A stretch of 64,000 nt of DNA from Pezicula radicicola (GCA_003008705.1 PDUO01000046.1:248001-312000), one strand, 5' to 3'; shown: positions 1 through 12,483, numbered from the stretch's first letter. Numbers and translations: made by a program. Notes: generated from the sequence alone by a model not told the origin.

Positions 1-1846
1 GCTGCGATTGTAGACTCGACGAATCCAGACTCATTTAATGTATCAGTGTGGATAAGACATTGGACATCGAGCTCATCACAAACTGTGAGACACGAATCGA
101 TGGCGGAGGGCGTGCTTCCCCAATCCTCGTGGAGCTTAAGACCACATGCTCCTGCGTTCACTTGCTCACGGAGTGCTAGTGGATTGCTGTCGTTTCCTTT
201 GCCAGTGATACCAAAGTTGATAGGCAGCGTATCACAGGCCTGGAGCATTTCCCGCATGTAATTCTTGCCCGGAGTGCAGGTTGTTGCACTTGTACCAGCG
301 CTTTTAACCGTTAGCTAAGTATGGCTGTGAGTAAAGAAAATCATACCTAGGACCAGTGCCACCTCCGAGCATGGTAGTGATACCAGAAGAAACGGCCTCA
401 TAAACTTGTTGGGGGCAAATGAAGTGGATATGTGTATCAAAACCACCAGCAGTGATAATCTTACCCTCGCCGGCGATAATATCCGTGCAAGATCCAACGA
501 TCATGTTTGGGGTTACACCTTCCATCACATCCGGATTACCAGCCTTTCCAATGCCAACAATCAGACCGTTCTTGACACCAATATCTGCCTTGTAGATCCC
601 AGTCCAGTCAACAATCAAAGCATTGACAATGGCCAAGTCCAGCGAAATCTCGTCAGATACACCAGAAGCTTGACCCATCCCTTCTCTTAGAGTCTTTCCG
701 CCCCCAAATTTACACTCATCTCCATAGGAAGTCAGATCTTTCTCAACCTTAATCCATAGGTCAGTAAATCCCAACTTGACAGAGTCGCCAACCGTTGGTC
801 CAAACATTGTCGCATAGGCTGCCCTGTCCATCTCAAACATGTCGATATGCGCGGCATCACCAGCTGGCTCAGGCGTGTGAGCAAATCCTCCAGCCTGAAG
901 CTTGGAAATAATTTCATCTGTACGAGAAAGATCAACGACTCCAGTGGCCAAATGATTACCGCCTCGGATGGTTTTCTTTCCTCCAATCTCTACCAGAGTC
1001 ACCGTCTTTGTATCTCCAGGCTCGAAACGAACAGACGTGCCGGCAGCAATATCCAGTCGATATCCGTAAGCCTTGATACGATCGAATTCTAGTTGAGGAT
1101 TGGTCTCAATGAAGTGGTAATGCGAACCAATCTATCGCAATTAGCAACTCTACCCCGTATTGGCGCCGGCAAACTGACTTGTATTGGCCTATCACCCTTG
1201 CTAGTAACCTTCAATTTGATCCTCTTCCTCCCCTCATTCAATATGACCTTGCCTTTCACAGTAACAACAGCACCCGGTTGTTTCGTAGCTTCATATTCCT
1301 CCTCCTTGGGCAATGGGAACATATCCTGACTTGGAATCGGGAGGAAGCTTCCGTACAATGCCTTCGCCAGGTCTCCATCATCGCTGCTTATGGGATGGTG
1401 TACAGTAACGAGGTATGTGCCGACAGGAAATGTTCCCTCGACCATTATTTCGGTAAGGGTCGTGCAAACAGAAGCAAGGACATGCCGGCGACCGAGCATT
1501 GTTGCTCCAATTGACATAAGATCCGCAACATTGTAATTTCCATCGCGAATGAGCTTGAAACGATCAGCCTGAGATTATAATATATAGGGTTTAGCATAAC
1601 ACCTACTTCTTGGAGGTTGTTTGAGATCAATGCCTGTGTTTATGGTTAGATATTTCTGGGGTTCGAAGTTTGCAGCAACATACAACTGCCTCGGAATGGT
1701 TTAGCTTCACCCCTCGAGCAAGGCGTCTCTGAGCGAGGAGGCCAAGCTGCGAGATGACAAGTTTGTCGACCTGCGCAGCGCGTTAGCCAAGCTTTGAGGG
1801 GACGCATCACAGGATAGATACAGACTTCTTTGGGGATGAGATGCAT
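1..1846 (-). CDS. URE1: Urease, N-terminal ~536 codons (partial, continues past window start)
   Basis: Nickel urease hydrolyses urea to ammonia and carbamate in the cytosol. Exons on the minus strand: 1846-1826, 1770-1684, 1633-1607, 1568-1179, 1131-347 and 300 to the edge; all joins keep phase. The start MHLIPKE and the gamma-domain text [14 protein letters not shown], then the beta-domain text [20 protein letters not shown], match the fungal single-chain urease, in which gamma, beta and alpha units are fused. Visible alpha-domain landmarks are [10 protein letters not shown] (two nickel-ligand His), [10 protein letters not shown] (the Lys that is carbamylated) and [11 protein letters not shown]. 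The third ligand segment and the active-site flap His lie beyond the window. The first coding exon is only seven codons. Family assignment is certain; the 27-nt third exon is inferred from fit to homologues. Confidence 0.95.
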
Positions 1847-2404
1847 CTTGACTGTACTGCAATAGTCCTGAGCTGTCTGGGCTTTGTGAGGAGCTTCGCA
1901 GGACAGCTTTTAGTCAAGATGTTCTGCTGCTGAGCATACCCCGCCCTTGAGAAATTGTCGCGATAAGAATTGAGATGCTGATTTGTAGCCGGCCGCCCAG
2001 GTACATGCTTGGCATCCAGAAGCTTTCCTACAGTAGAAAGAAACTTTGCCAGACTTCGGACGAAGTCAATTGAGTGAATGGTATTTGAACATACAATACT
2101 GTAGGATCTTGCTATCTTGCTAAGTTTCTTTATTTACATAATAATAGCCTATTTATATGCATGTCTGGTCTAATATGTGCATCACCCCACTGTATTCTAC
2201 CTATTGCCGGCTTCCGTACCTCCTCATACAACAAACCGGATATCATGACTTTCCCAAGGGCCCCATAAGCAAAACGCCTTTTCCCAGATGAAGGTTTGCC
2301 TGCCAGTCCCAACCCTATCCAGGGTGCAATATAATATAATGACGCCGTAATCCCAATATGCAACGCTAACCGCAAAATCAAAGCAAAAACCAAGCACCAC
2401 CTCA
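1847..2404. promoter_or_regulatory. Urease upstream region / RING-gene 3' flank
   Basis: These 558 bp separate the stop of the upstream minus-strand RING gene from the urease ATG, so they must hold that gene's 3' end and the urease promoter. One GATAAG box is visible at 1962-1967. This is the consensus bound by AreA/NIT2-type GATA factors, which control nitrogen catabolism genes in ascomycetes. A single hexamer is weak evidence. I see no credible coding sequence. Confidence 0.3.
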
Positions 2405-4557
2405 TTATGAGAAGCCTGGAAAGACCGCAGCAAGACTTCGACGCCCTAGATTTTGGTAAGCCTTGAACATAAGTATAGTCATGTTAAACTTACATTTTGG
2501 ACGTCGCCTCTCACTGACCACGTCAGGATCATCAAGAGGCGCAGAAGCTGTCGCCAACTCCTGAATTCGTCGTTGCGCGATCTCCTGCCTAGACAGTCCG
2601 GGAGATAATGGTTGTGGAATTCGGTTTCCCAATACAGAGTCACGAGGTTCTGCAGACATTGCAGTAGTCACGGTAGGTTCCTGAGTTTGCAGTGATATAG
2701 GGCTTGGTATCTCTGCACCGCCCCTTGTATATGCCGATGACCTGCGGATAATTCTCCCAAAAGAAGATCCCCAATCTTGGATTCGGTTCAAGCCATTGCC
2801 AGATTCGACATCAGTGGTATTGTCATTGACAGTGACTCTGGCCCGAAGGCGTCTCATGTTTCTCTCCCGGCGAACCATATTGTTTGTAATCTTGACCCCA
2901 CAGTACCCGGCTGGGAGGACAGTCTTCTTACACATTGGGCAAAGCGAGCTGTTATCGCTTAAAAACGTATCAATACACTCCGGATGGTAGATATGGCCGC
3001 AGGGGAGCTCTCGGATTGTTGTGACTCCTGACTCGAAGTCATCGAGACATATCGGACAGGTTGGTTGAGAATATGGGAGGAATTTGTGAGCAAAAGTAGA
3101 TTGCTGTTCAGATGTGCTGTTGTCCTTAAGCGGAAGGACAATGTCGTCTGCTGTAATTTGTTTCTCTTGTCTCTCATGGTTTGTTCTGGTTACCTCTTCG
3201 ATGGCAGGTAGCACTTCATCTGAACTGTGCTGCTCGATGGTAGGAGCAGCATCCGCTGACAGAGTTGTGCCTTGGTGTTTCTCAGGTTGATCGTCCTCGC
3301 AATGATATGTGAATAATGGCATCCTGCGTATAATTTCATCTGGAACGGTCAAGCGTTTGATTCCAAGCGCCTCCAGATCTACTTCGCCGCTTAATACACG
3401 TCGATGCAGGGACTTTCTGCGTTGCATTTGGACAAGGTGCATGGTAGCTGATGTAAAAGCCAGCATAATTGCGAGGACCGCAACAATGATAAGGACAAAT
3501 AGCCACACTCCTGACAAGCTTGATGATGACGAAACGGATATTTGTGAGAAGATGCGGACATAATCCCGGATGTCTATGTCTGGTAGCTCTGCTATTTGAT
3601 TACCGAATGGGACGTTTGTCATGTTTCCGGAGTAAAGGCTCAGCTCTTCCATCATGCGAGCACCTGTCGCTCCAGGCACTGCATACACTGGGTATGGGTT
3701 TGCTGATTTCCACCGTCCTCCGTCGTGTAATCCCCATACTTCGTCGTGAGGCAAAGGAGGAGCTTCAGTACTATTATCAGGAAGGTAGAATATGAAGGCT
3801 CGCATCGGGTCCAGTCGTGCTGCAGTAAGATATGATTTCGTACATTCTGCATTGATCCAAGGAGCTAATGCTACTAAAGTAAAGTCTGTTGGGGGTAGAT
3901 TGGCTTGTCTGGTTACGTTGGTTGGGATATATTGTTTCGATATGTTGACGCATGGGTCACTCGCAAGGAGGTCTGGTACATAGAGAAAGCCTTGTATGAG
4001 GCCGCTGGAAGGCGAGTTGTGACTTGAGAGTGTTTGGATGTTGTCGGTGATGTCTTCTGCATACGAAATGTTTGGCTATAGGTTGGTTAGTCCCTGGGGT
4101 GCTTAAAGATGGAGGGAGCTCATACCCGTAGTTGGGCGACCGACCTGAACAGGTCGGAGTCGGTGTCACTCGCAGGCCATTCGATGTTCGGAAACAGCAA
4201 ACTATAGAGGAAGAGACGTTAGAAATGGATCCCTAATCGCATCTGTCGTCAACAGCAATGACTGCTATTGCTTGTACAGAGTCTTGATGCGGTGATGGCC
4301 GACGTCCCGGGCTTCCGAGGCATCGATCACGACGACACTTCACGACCACGACGTCGACCACAAACAATAGACCTCTGGGTTCGACAAAGGGAGTAGTGGA
4401 ACATACACGACGTTACTTATCTCGTTTGCGGCTACAGACACCATTATCAGCATATATACATCCCGAAGGAACGCTATGATGACAGCCAAGAGACAGCCAA
4501 GCACGCCTAGATCTGGGCATTAATGGGAGGTGGAATTGGAGATTGCGACGTACCCAT
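2405..4557 (-). CDS. PA-TM-RING-H2 membrane E3 ubiquitin ligase (~600 aa)
   Basis: Likely a secretory-pathway or vacuolar membrane ubiquitin ligase. Model on the minus strand: 4557-4554 (ATGG only), 4506-4407, 4201-4126, 4075-2494 and 2445-2405. The N-terminus GVLGCLLAVIIAFL looks like a signal sequence. The lumenal part (about residues 35-245) is rich in N-x-S/T sites and resembles a protease-associated (PA) domain. A transmembrane helix lies near residues 249-271 (WLFVLIIVAVLAIMLAF). A RING-H2 lies near 400-442, with CPICLDDF, LPCGHIYHPEC and LCPMCKK giving the C3H2C3 zinc pattern. The last intron (48 nt, phase-neutral) could be retained, adding 16 residues; I removed it because PKWRRSLAAVFPGFS is a smoother C-terminus. 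The 4-nt first coding exon and the 205-nt second intron are the least certain parts. Confidence 0.85.
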
Positions 4558-6234
4558 AGCTGGACAGACGCGCACGAGTCTCTGGCACCTGGCCAAAAGG
4601 CGTAAACTGGAGGACGATGCTGGGTGAACATGTGTACGGGATCTAGTCGAGGACTCTCATGTTGAGAAGTCGAAAGTGTATTGTCGTCTGCTGAGGTTGG
4701 AGAAGATGTTTGCCAAGGAAGAACGCTTCCCGCAAAGCTTAGCCCTCGCTTGAGCAATTTAAGGCGACGAAGTTAGTGGCAGTCTCAGGCAGGGAGCCCA
4801 GGGACTGGTGACACGAGAGCAAGCGGGGCAGACAGGGAGGGCCATTGGACTGCAGGGAAAGCTTGTCTGGCTGTGTAGTCTCGTCGTCGTCTCGCTGGGT
4901 TTGATTGGGGAGAGCATAGTGAGCATACGGGATGACCATTGGCCTGGGAGAGACGGTGGCTTATTCTGGCCCGGAGATGCAGCCATTTCATTTGGCATCT
5001 GGGAAACTTCTTCTCGCTAATCAAAACCACAACCAAAAATAATCAAACATAACTTCCGGTTCCGACCAGTCCGACTCCCCAGGATTATATAAGCACATCT
5101 GAAAGCCACCAGCATCTTGGCCTTGGCGTAGATCAAGATCCGAGATAGTGTGCTCATAGGACTCAATACCGGTATTCAAAACTCGATGGTCGTGCCGTCA
5201 TTCTCTAGACTATTACGCGTCAGCGTTGGTTTGGGAAGCACGGCACGAGGAACAGGTGCGAATCGGGGAAAGCGGTGTCCACTTTGGTGTGCCATACCTA
5301 CGTGCCTGATGTTTCTATCTTCTCTCCTAGCACTCAAGAACGGAGAACGGGATAGTAGAAAACCGGGTAGTCTAGTCTCCAGACCCTCTCCAGAATCTAG
5401 AAACATGCCATCTCTTGACGCATAACTTTTTGCTTCCCGCCAAATACGTGATATTGCTTGCCCTGTAAGTTTTGGAGAGAGCAGCAGTGGGTGCGCCACA
5501 AAGAAGATGAAGTGAAGATGTAATTGAGAAAAGAACAAAGCACACTGGTACTTATTCAACATACGTACCATCAATTTCACTGGGCATACTACCTAGTACT
5601 AGCTTTCAGAACTTTGAAGCCATTCGTAGAAGTAATATCAAAAGGTTTGTATAATTTAGGCAACTCATCATTCCAAACAAACCTTCCAGGTATTTTACTC
5701 TGCTACAGCAAAGTCGCTTTTCCTCCCAAGCGCTGTACACCAGGGCCTTTCGAATTGCTGTTCCTCTGATTCCTGGAGTAACCACTCTTGGGTGCAATCC
5801 TTTTAATATTATCCGCACTTGTGCTTTCGCACAGAACATGCAGATTGACCCATTCGTGGGCTGGAATTGAAATGCGACTTCCATTGTTTGCATCGCTGTG
5901 GACCTACGTACTGTACGTCCCATTAGTAGCAAAGGCTCAAGGCATGTAGGTACCTTAAGCTCTGCTAAGGAAGTTTCTGTCCTGACGGCATCGATAATGA
6001 GGAAACTACCTGGACTAGGTAGACTCTTGGGGTAGACTCTTGGGAAGGACTGTTGAGCCAGGTGAGGGCACGAAAAGAGTGACATCAGCACGGCATGGAG
6101 TCGGGCCGACACAGAACAGTGGATCGTGTTCGCGACGACCATCCAAGGACAAGTTCCCCAGATTTCGGCCCTCACGATTACTCCTTACTCGTGCTGAGAA
6201 CGAGTTCCTAGATGTGAATAAAGCACTAGCTGTC
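4558..6234. other. Divergent intergenic region between the RING gene and ADA3
   Basis: About 1.7 kb shared upstream of two divergent genes. Open frames here on both strands have no family signature and no consistent splice structure, so I call none. Near the ADA3 start is a direct duplication of the 13-mer GTAGACTCTTGGG (about 6019-6044). The stretch probably holds both promoters and leaders. Confidence 0.4.
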
Positions 6235-8339
6235 ATGCCTCCCCCAGGACAGAAAGGCAAGAAGGGCAGCAATGCTGCACGTCAGTCACGCAGTCGCAAT
6301 ACGACCCCTAGCCTAAGTGCTGGCGCAACGACGATACAACCTGTTAGCAGCTCGGCGGAAACAGCGCTGCTGGAACTCCCAGTTGCTTCTTTTCGGACCT
6401 TTACTTCAGAAGATCTTGTGGAGCAGCATGTCTCAACGATACCATCCTCAAAAGATCTCGAAGGATTGTTGGACAGAGTAGCGAAACTTGCTGAAGTCGT
6501 AGATACTCGGAGCCAGGTCTGCGACAAAGGATTGCGACTGGTTGTCAACTGGCGCAACCGGAGGGAAAAAGAGGTCGAGGAAGAAAAAAGAGCCGCAGAG
6601 CTTAAATCAATTCTGAAGCGCGACGAAGAAGACGAGGAGCGGGGCAGGAAAGAGAAGATGGCGGGCAAATTGAAAAAGAAGAAGGACTCTAGCAGACCTC
6701 CGCGAGAAGAAAGACCATTAACACATGGTGCACATGGCCTTGCGCCCCAAGACGGAACCCAGCTTGGTGAGTTTTCCTTTTGGTGAATTGAGTCCCAGGC
6801 GTGCGAACTTTCATCGCTAACCTGAAATCCCAAAAAATAGAGCACTCTTCCCCCGTACGTGACCCAACCGCACGAAAGCAAGGCCACGTCCGCAAGCAAC
6901 CGTCGAGAGACAACGATTCTGCCAGCTCTTCGCTTTCGCCCGTCGCACAAGCAACGCCCACAGCTACAGGCATGGATCTATATATGAAAGATGGCCAAAG
7001 AGCTGAAGATGATTCAGACTCTGACGAACGTCAACCCCCTCCTGCACCCGCCATTGCTAAACTCCAAACGTTTGGCGACGATCCCTCAACATTCCCAGAC
7101 CCTACCATCTACGAGATTCGACCAGTACACGAAGGTATGAGCGAGAAAGAGAAGAAGGAGATCTACTCCGTCGCAGAATATCCGCATTACGACCTACTAG
7201 ATCTCATCCCCGGAATTCCCGAAGATGCAGATTACTCCAACCCGAAACCCTTGAATCAAGTGCAGGCCAACACGTTTGCGACATACCTGGAACCATATTT
7301 CCGGCCCTATACCGAAGAAGATCTTGCTTTCCTACGAGATAGAGGAGATCGCGTAAATGCATTTGTTATACCTCGTCGTGGCAAGAAACATTACCATGAA
7401 GTATGGGCTGAGGAAGATGGCGCTCTCTCAATGGACATTCCCAAGCAAGACCGAGACAAATTACCCCCAAACCAGCCACGCGGAGATATTGAGAACATGG
7501 ATGATGCAGTTGCAGAGACAGATCAAATATCAGCTGGTCCTCTCTTGTCGAGACTCCTGGCAACCATGCGACCTGAATCACGAGCGCCTGTTTCCGAACC
7601 AGCCATAAATGGTGCCAATGGTGAAGTGAGCATGAACGGTGATTCTAATGCTGACTTGGATGCATTCTTTGATGCCCCGGCGCCTCCGTCTCCTTTGCCA
7701 CCCGCAACATTTATGAAGGATTCGAGCTCCGAAGCCTGGAAGAAAGCCAATCATCCAAAGCTAGAATACGCGCATATGGATGAAAGAATCAAGCAAGAGC
7801 TCCGTCATATTGGTTTCCTACCTCCAGATACCGAGCCAGACTACGATGCACATTTTGACGATGAGATTGCTGCTCGCCTTCGACTTCTCCAGGCACAGCT
7901 TAAAGAACAATCTATAATCAACGGTGCACGCAAAGCCCGTCTCCAAGAGCTCACCAACAATCACCTCGCTCACCAAGAATATAACACCATCCTCGAAGAT
8001 CTTGACGGCCAGGTACAGACTGCATATTTGAAACGCACTCGTACCATGGGCAAGAGCAAGAAAGCAAAGAGACCTGGCGGAGCAGGCGGTGGCAGTCACG
8101 CATCAGGGGTAAACGGCGGCTTAGCGAGACCTGGAATTGGCGACCAGACCAAGGCGATCATGGAAAGACGAAAGCGCTGGATCGATAGTATCAGCATAAT
8201 CTTCGATGATGATAAGGACATTGGCAAAGTCCCCAAGGCTTCGGTTGCTGGTAGTTCGATCTTCAAGCCAGAGGACCTTGCAGAGTTTGTTAGGAAGGAA
8301 AAAGAAAATTGGGATGAAGAGGCTGATGATGAGGGTTAG
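6235..8339 (+). CDS. ADA3: ADA3/NGG1, subunit of the SAGA/ADA histone acetyltransferase module (676 aa)
   Basis: ADA3 bridges the GCN5-ADA2 acetyltransferase pair in the nuclear SAGA and ADA coactivator complexes. Exons 6235-6766 and 6841-8339; the join at G|AG gives QLEHSSPVRD and keeps frame. The start MPPPGQKGKKG is the first ATG with typical low-complexity N-terminal text; the open frame extends upstream but looks like leader. Visible parts are a coiled-coil, Lys/Glu-rich stretch (about residues 110-165), a Ser/Pro-rich linker, a conserved centre (STFPDPTIYEIRPV; FATYLEPYFRP; SAGPLLSRLLATMRPE), and the C-terminal Ada3 domain (about 490-600, RIKQELRHIGFLPPD through ILEDLDGQVQTAYLKRTR). The acidic tail DEEADDEG closes the protein. 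GCN5, its partner in the same module, is encoded near 37-38.6 kb of this window. Confidence 0.93.
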
Positions 8340-9226
8340 AGTTACGTCCTGATGTTACTTATAACTGAGATAGAGGCGTTTCTATCTATATACATGTGTG
8401 TAGCCATAAGGTGGCATTGGCGTATAGGGGAGGTAATGCTTATGGAGCATATGATAAGAGAACTGGGATACCTACCGACCATGGGGCGTTTGTCGTGTGA
8501 ATATGTGTTCACGGGTCGGTGTTTATGTACAAGGCACTCTCAAAGGAACAGGGAAACGTCATCATGGGGCGTTGTTGGAAGGTAGAGCATAGTGCTATTA
8601 CACATCAATTGATACCAAAACTTGTACTGCTTGCATACATGTAAGTGTATCAAGCAAAATAAAATGGATTTTTCTTTTTGGAAATATTTAACTAAGCTGC
8701 ATCTTCTTTTCTACCTGTGATCTTTGTGCATGTCAATTCTTCTAAGTTCTAGCACTGCAGCTACGAAATGGTGTTATCTCCAGTCGAAGGAAATATGTCA
8801 GAATTCAATGTTGATCAGCTGTCTGTTACTTTGACTCTCTCAGCATATTTAAAAAGTTAGAACAATGCCATCTCCCTTAACACCTTGTTTCTTTCAGTGC
8901 CTAGTTTTCACCACAGCACTAGGTCCTTACAATCCACTATTCCTATTTCTACCCTGGTCCGTCCGTCCCTCTATTCCTCCTTGCTACTTTAACCCTATCC
9001 ATAGAGCAGTTTCGAGTTCCAACGAAGATGTTCTAGTGTTTATAGATTAATTTGCTCACATCACCTGGCAACTGAGTTCTAAGGAAGATATTCTTGTTTC
9101 TATATATGACCATCTCTGGCCAAGGGAAACATATTTCCTCCTACATACGTATGTAGCAGGGAGCAAGTTTGAGTTATCTAATCTTACAAAAACCATAAAA
9201 TACGTCAAACGATATTCTTCACGTGC
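8340..9226. other. Convergent intergenic region, no gene seen
   Basis: About 890 bp between the 3' ends of ADA3 (plus) and the unrecognised minus-strand gene. AT-rich, with short unconvincing open frames only. It probably contains both 3' UTRs and polyadenylation signals. Confidence 0.5.
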
Positions 9227-11369
9227 TTAATCAGCTCGAGCCTTCTTCTCCATATGCTCCGATTCTTCCTCACACTCCCCCTCCTCATACTTGCGTTTCT
9301 TGGCCTAAATGTGGTAAGCTTTTCAGTACACAAGTAAAGTCAATGAGACAATTACTCACATTAGCTGACTCCTCTGCAATAAGGCCCGCAAGATCATCTT
9401 CAAACGAAGAAGGGCGAGCAGAAACCTTCTGGTTATTGATATATTGGACCATGGTGCAGCCATTCTCAGCGGCTATAATCCAGCCGTCCAAAAAACGTTC
9501 CGCATTCTCGGTCGTAGCAAGGTCGTCCACCAAATAAGGAATTGCTCCAAATCTAAGGTCACCGTTTTCCAAGTTTTGCCAGAAGAGATTACACTGTAGG
9601 GCATCTTTGACCGCAGGTAATTCGTATTCATCCTTGAACTTTTGGAACAGGGTTTTCATTTGTGCCTCATTACGAGTGTAAACAGACCAGCCTTCGACAG
9701 CTACCTGAGGAGACGTTGGTTTCAGTTCTGGCTTTGGCTTTGGGTTTGAGTTTGCTATTAAAAAAATAGTTAATTTGAGTTACTCAACCTAAATTCGATG
9801 ATACAGTCAGTTTGGAAGATGGGTAGCTTACTGGAATTAATCTTAGAAACATCCTCAAACTCTTTGGGATCGATGGGACTCAGCCTGCCATACGCACAGC
9901 CCTGCGAAGATGGTGTGCTATTGGTCTGGTTCGTCTTGCTGGCCTTGGCTGGTGAAACTCCATCTGAGTAACTTAGCTTGCCATGATCAACATCCTTGGA
10001 AGGCTCATCTTTATCCTTATAGTAAGATCTGCCATAAGGATAAGAGCTCTTACTAGCTTTGTTAGTCTTGACGCTTTCGCTAGAGAGACTGCTTCTTGGT
10101 TCGGTGGTGGATGAAAGAGTCCTCGACTTCGGTTTAGACGCGCCGACTTTCTCCTTGTCCTCCGGTCGATAATAGTCACCCTTCTGAGCAGTATGAGCAG
10201 TGGACGGTTCGTAATGGTCTATTCTGGCGTGGTTCGCCTCTTGGCGGCTTGGTGAATAGCTTGGGGAGTATGTGTCACGATGCCTAGGTCTACCGGTGTC
10301 CTGGTCTCCAAATTGATATAAGCCCTTCACCACCTTTGCACAACGCTCTAGCTCGTTCAGACGGCGCTCAAGCTCAGCTCCTCGCTGCTGAGATTCTTCA
10401 AAGCGTGCCTTGAGGGCCTTGAGATCTACTTCCTCCTTTTCACGGCGTCCACTATGTAGAAAGAATAGTTAGTTACCTAAACCATCGTGAGGATTTAGAT
10501 GCTAAACTCACTGTCCACTATGGGAGCTTGAAGGTCTAGAAAGACTGCTATTGGCGCCGTGATTGGCAGGAAGGACTGCTGGAACAGCCGCAGAAGAGCT
10601 GTGGCTACTACTGCGGCTTCTTCCAAGGCCACTCAAATCTCTTGGTGGTGAAGCACGATCCACGGCGGCAATGGCCTTTCGCTTCTCAACATCACCAAAG
10701 GTTCGGTAATACGGTAGGCACTTTTGACCTGGGAAAGGAGCAGGGGAGACTATGAGAGTCATTAAGCAAGCTATCTTGAAGACCGCAGTCGGGAAATGAG
10801 AGGTGGGACAGAGATAACTTACACCATTGGTGCCAGACAAGCGACTGTGCGTACCATTGCCGATAATCGGCGGTACAGTCAAAAAACTTGCGATTGGCTT
10901 CATCTCTTCTCTTCTGTAGAGACTGGAAGAACTCCTTCCTCTTGTTAATCTTCATAGCCATCTTCTCCATTCGTGATTCCATGGAGACAAACTTGTCTAG
11001 GACAATGGTTGTGGTAGAAGGTGTAGATGGGGCATTCGCGCTAGGAGGTGTAGGTCTATGAGGTGCCTGGTATGGGGTGTTCGCGCTAGCAAGTGAAGGT
11101 CTGGGAGGCCCCTGGCATGGGATGCTCGCGCTAGGAAGTACATATCTGCCAGGTTCTTGATATGGCGTGTTCAAGCCGGGAGGCGTAGGTCTATGAAACC
11201 CCTGGTATGCGGTGCTTGCACTGTGAATTGCAGGTCTGCTAGGTTCTTGGTATGGGGTGTTCGCGACGGGAAGTGTAGGTCTGGGTATGAGAGGTTGCTG
11301 ATATGGGTTGGTCGAGATTCCATGCGATGCAAGATGCTTCTGCAACACATCCTTGGGATTGGAGTTCAT
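9227..11369 (-). CDS. Unrecognised repeat-containing, coiled-coil protein (618 aa)
   Basis: I do not recognise a family. Exons on the minus strand: 11369-10823, 10728-10512, 10451-9832, 9754-9360 and 9304-9227; all phases close and the last exon ends ...KKARAD. Residues 21-111 are six copies of a 15-16-residue Pro/Tyr repeat of the type NTPYQEPxRPxxPSA. Then come a helical segment (about 125-180, SRMEKMAMKINKRKEF), a Ser-rich linker, a second coiled coil (EESQQRGAELERRLNELE), a long Ser/Lys/Tyr-rich disordered region, and a compact C-terminal part (about 470-595) that looks folded: EGWSVYTRNEAQMKTLF, then ENGDLRFGAIPYLV and ERFLDGWIIAAENG. The end KKRKYEEGE is nuclear-signal-like. The acceptor of exon 2 could instead be a CATAG 21 bp upstream, also in frame; the pyrimidine tract favours TCCCAG. 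Architecture suggests a scaffold, but function is unknown. Confidence 0.75.
11034..11309 (-). repeat. Six-copy in-frame ~45-bp coding minisatellite
   Basis: Six consecutive units encode NPYQQPLIPRPTLPVA, NTPYQEPSRPAIHSA, STAYQGFHRPTPPGL, NTPYQEPGRYVLPSA, SIPCQGPPRPSLASA and NTPYQAPHRPTPPSA. The period is 15 codons (first unit 16), the frame is preserved, and Tyr/Gln/Pro/Arg positions are aligned. Units 2, 4 and 6 are more alike than neighbouring units, which hints at expansion by a 90-bp double unit. Confidence 0.9.
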
Positions 11370-12483
11370 TTTGTGGATGGATGGTGGAGGACGGAGGACG
11401 GTGGTGTTGGGTCGGGGGGAGAGTGTTGTGAGTGTTCAAGATCCTTTGAAGAGGGCGAATGCTCAAGCGAAGTAAATAACGCTAGATAGAGACTTCCTTC
11501 CTTTCTGGTTGACTAAACCACCAACTTTCACAGATCAGACTAGATCACCGCCTTTACAAAAGCGTTTAAAACAGCGGCAGGCCCTTTGGGCCACTTGACT
11601 TCCTGAATCACTAAGCTGGTTGAACTATTCGTGTTGGCGCCATTTCAGTTGATTAAGATAAGGGGATGAAGAACTACTTCTTGTTACCACCTTTTCATAT
11701 GTGCATGCATTGCCACGTTATCAACCGGTGGAAGACAACAGAAATTCATGCAGTAGACCTTCCAATGTTATTTAGTCTTTGTGTACAATGGAATTCAAGG
11801 GATGAACTTTCACTTCTCTGTGCAGCACTTAATATCCTTGTATAACCTAGTAGAGTGCTGAACCCTCATTTATGTAAGGTTTCCTTGTGCAACTTACTTC
11901 AAGGACTTTAAAATACTAAAAGATTTTGACTGATGATTTATGTGTACGCATTGCAGTACAACAACATTATGAAAAGATGTAGACCTTCCTTTCCTGAGAC
12001 ATCCTTCCATGTTTTGTACTGTGCACATCCAACGTCTTTGTCTAATTAATCGACTGCTTGATACCTTACACAAAGAGTTATCTGGTATTCTCCTGACTAC
12101 GCCTGCAACTACCCATGCAAACTAGCAATGCTGTGTCTTCTATGACATTTCCTATATTACTAGTGCTGCCGGCTTTCATTACTACTTCCAGCTACTTGTT
12201 TCATGGGAGACTTGTGCATACATAGATCCCTTAAGACCCATTAACAGCTACATTTACTTAAAGATAGCCGGGCATTGATCAATTTCTCGACAGCTTTCTA
12301 CAAACGTTTACGCCTGCGAAGTGACAAGTCTTGAGTTTTAATAGATATACTTACTAATCAAGGCTACCACAGCTATTCTGACCTGAGTTTTTCAAGTTGC
12401 TTGAGACATTGCAATCACGAAGTGGAACTATCCACTTGTCTATCCAGTCGCAACTGCTAGCCAGTCAAACTCTCCACGTAGGC
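11370..12483. other. Intergenic, nothing recognisable
   Basis: 1.1 kb between two minus-strand genes. Long stretches are closed in all frames. It presumably holds the promoter and leader of the repeat-protein gene and the 3' UTR of the 2EXR gene. No RNA gene or repeat stood out. Confidence 0.5.

Noticed and set aside
5176..6175. Two minus-strand open frames (134 and 189 codons) in the RING/ADA3 intergenic region
   Set aside because: No family motif, no splice structure, mixed composition; one overlaps the ADA3 leader. Likely chance frames in promoter DNA.
6282..6950. 222-codon open frame antisense to ADA3
   Set aside because: It lies opposite the Lys/Glu-rich coding region; its Ser/Phe-rich text is the reverse shadow of that codon usage.
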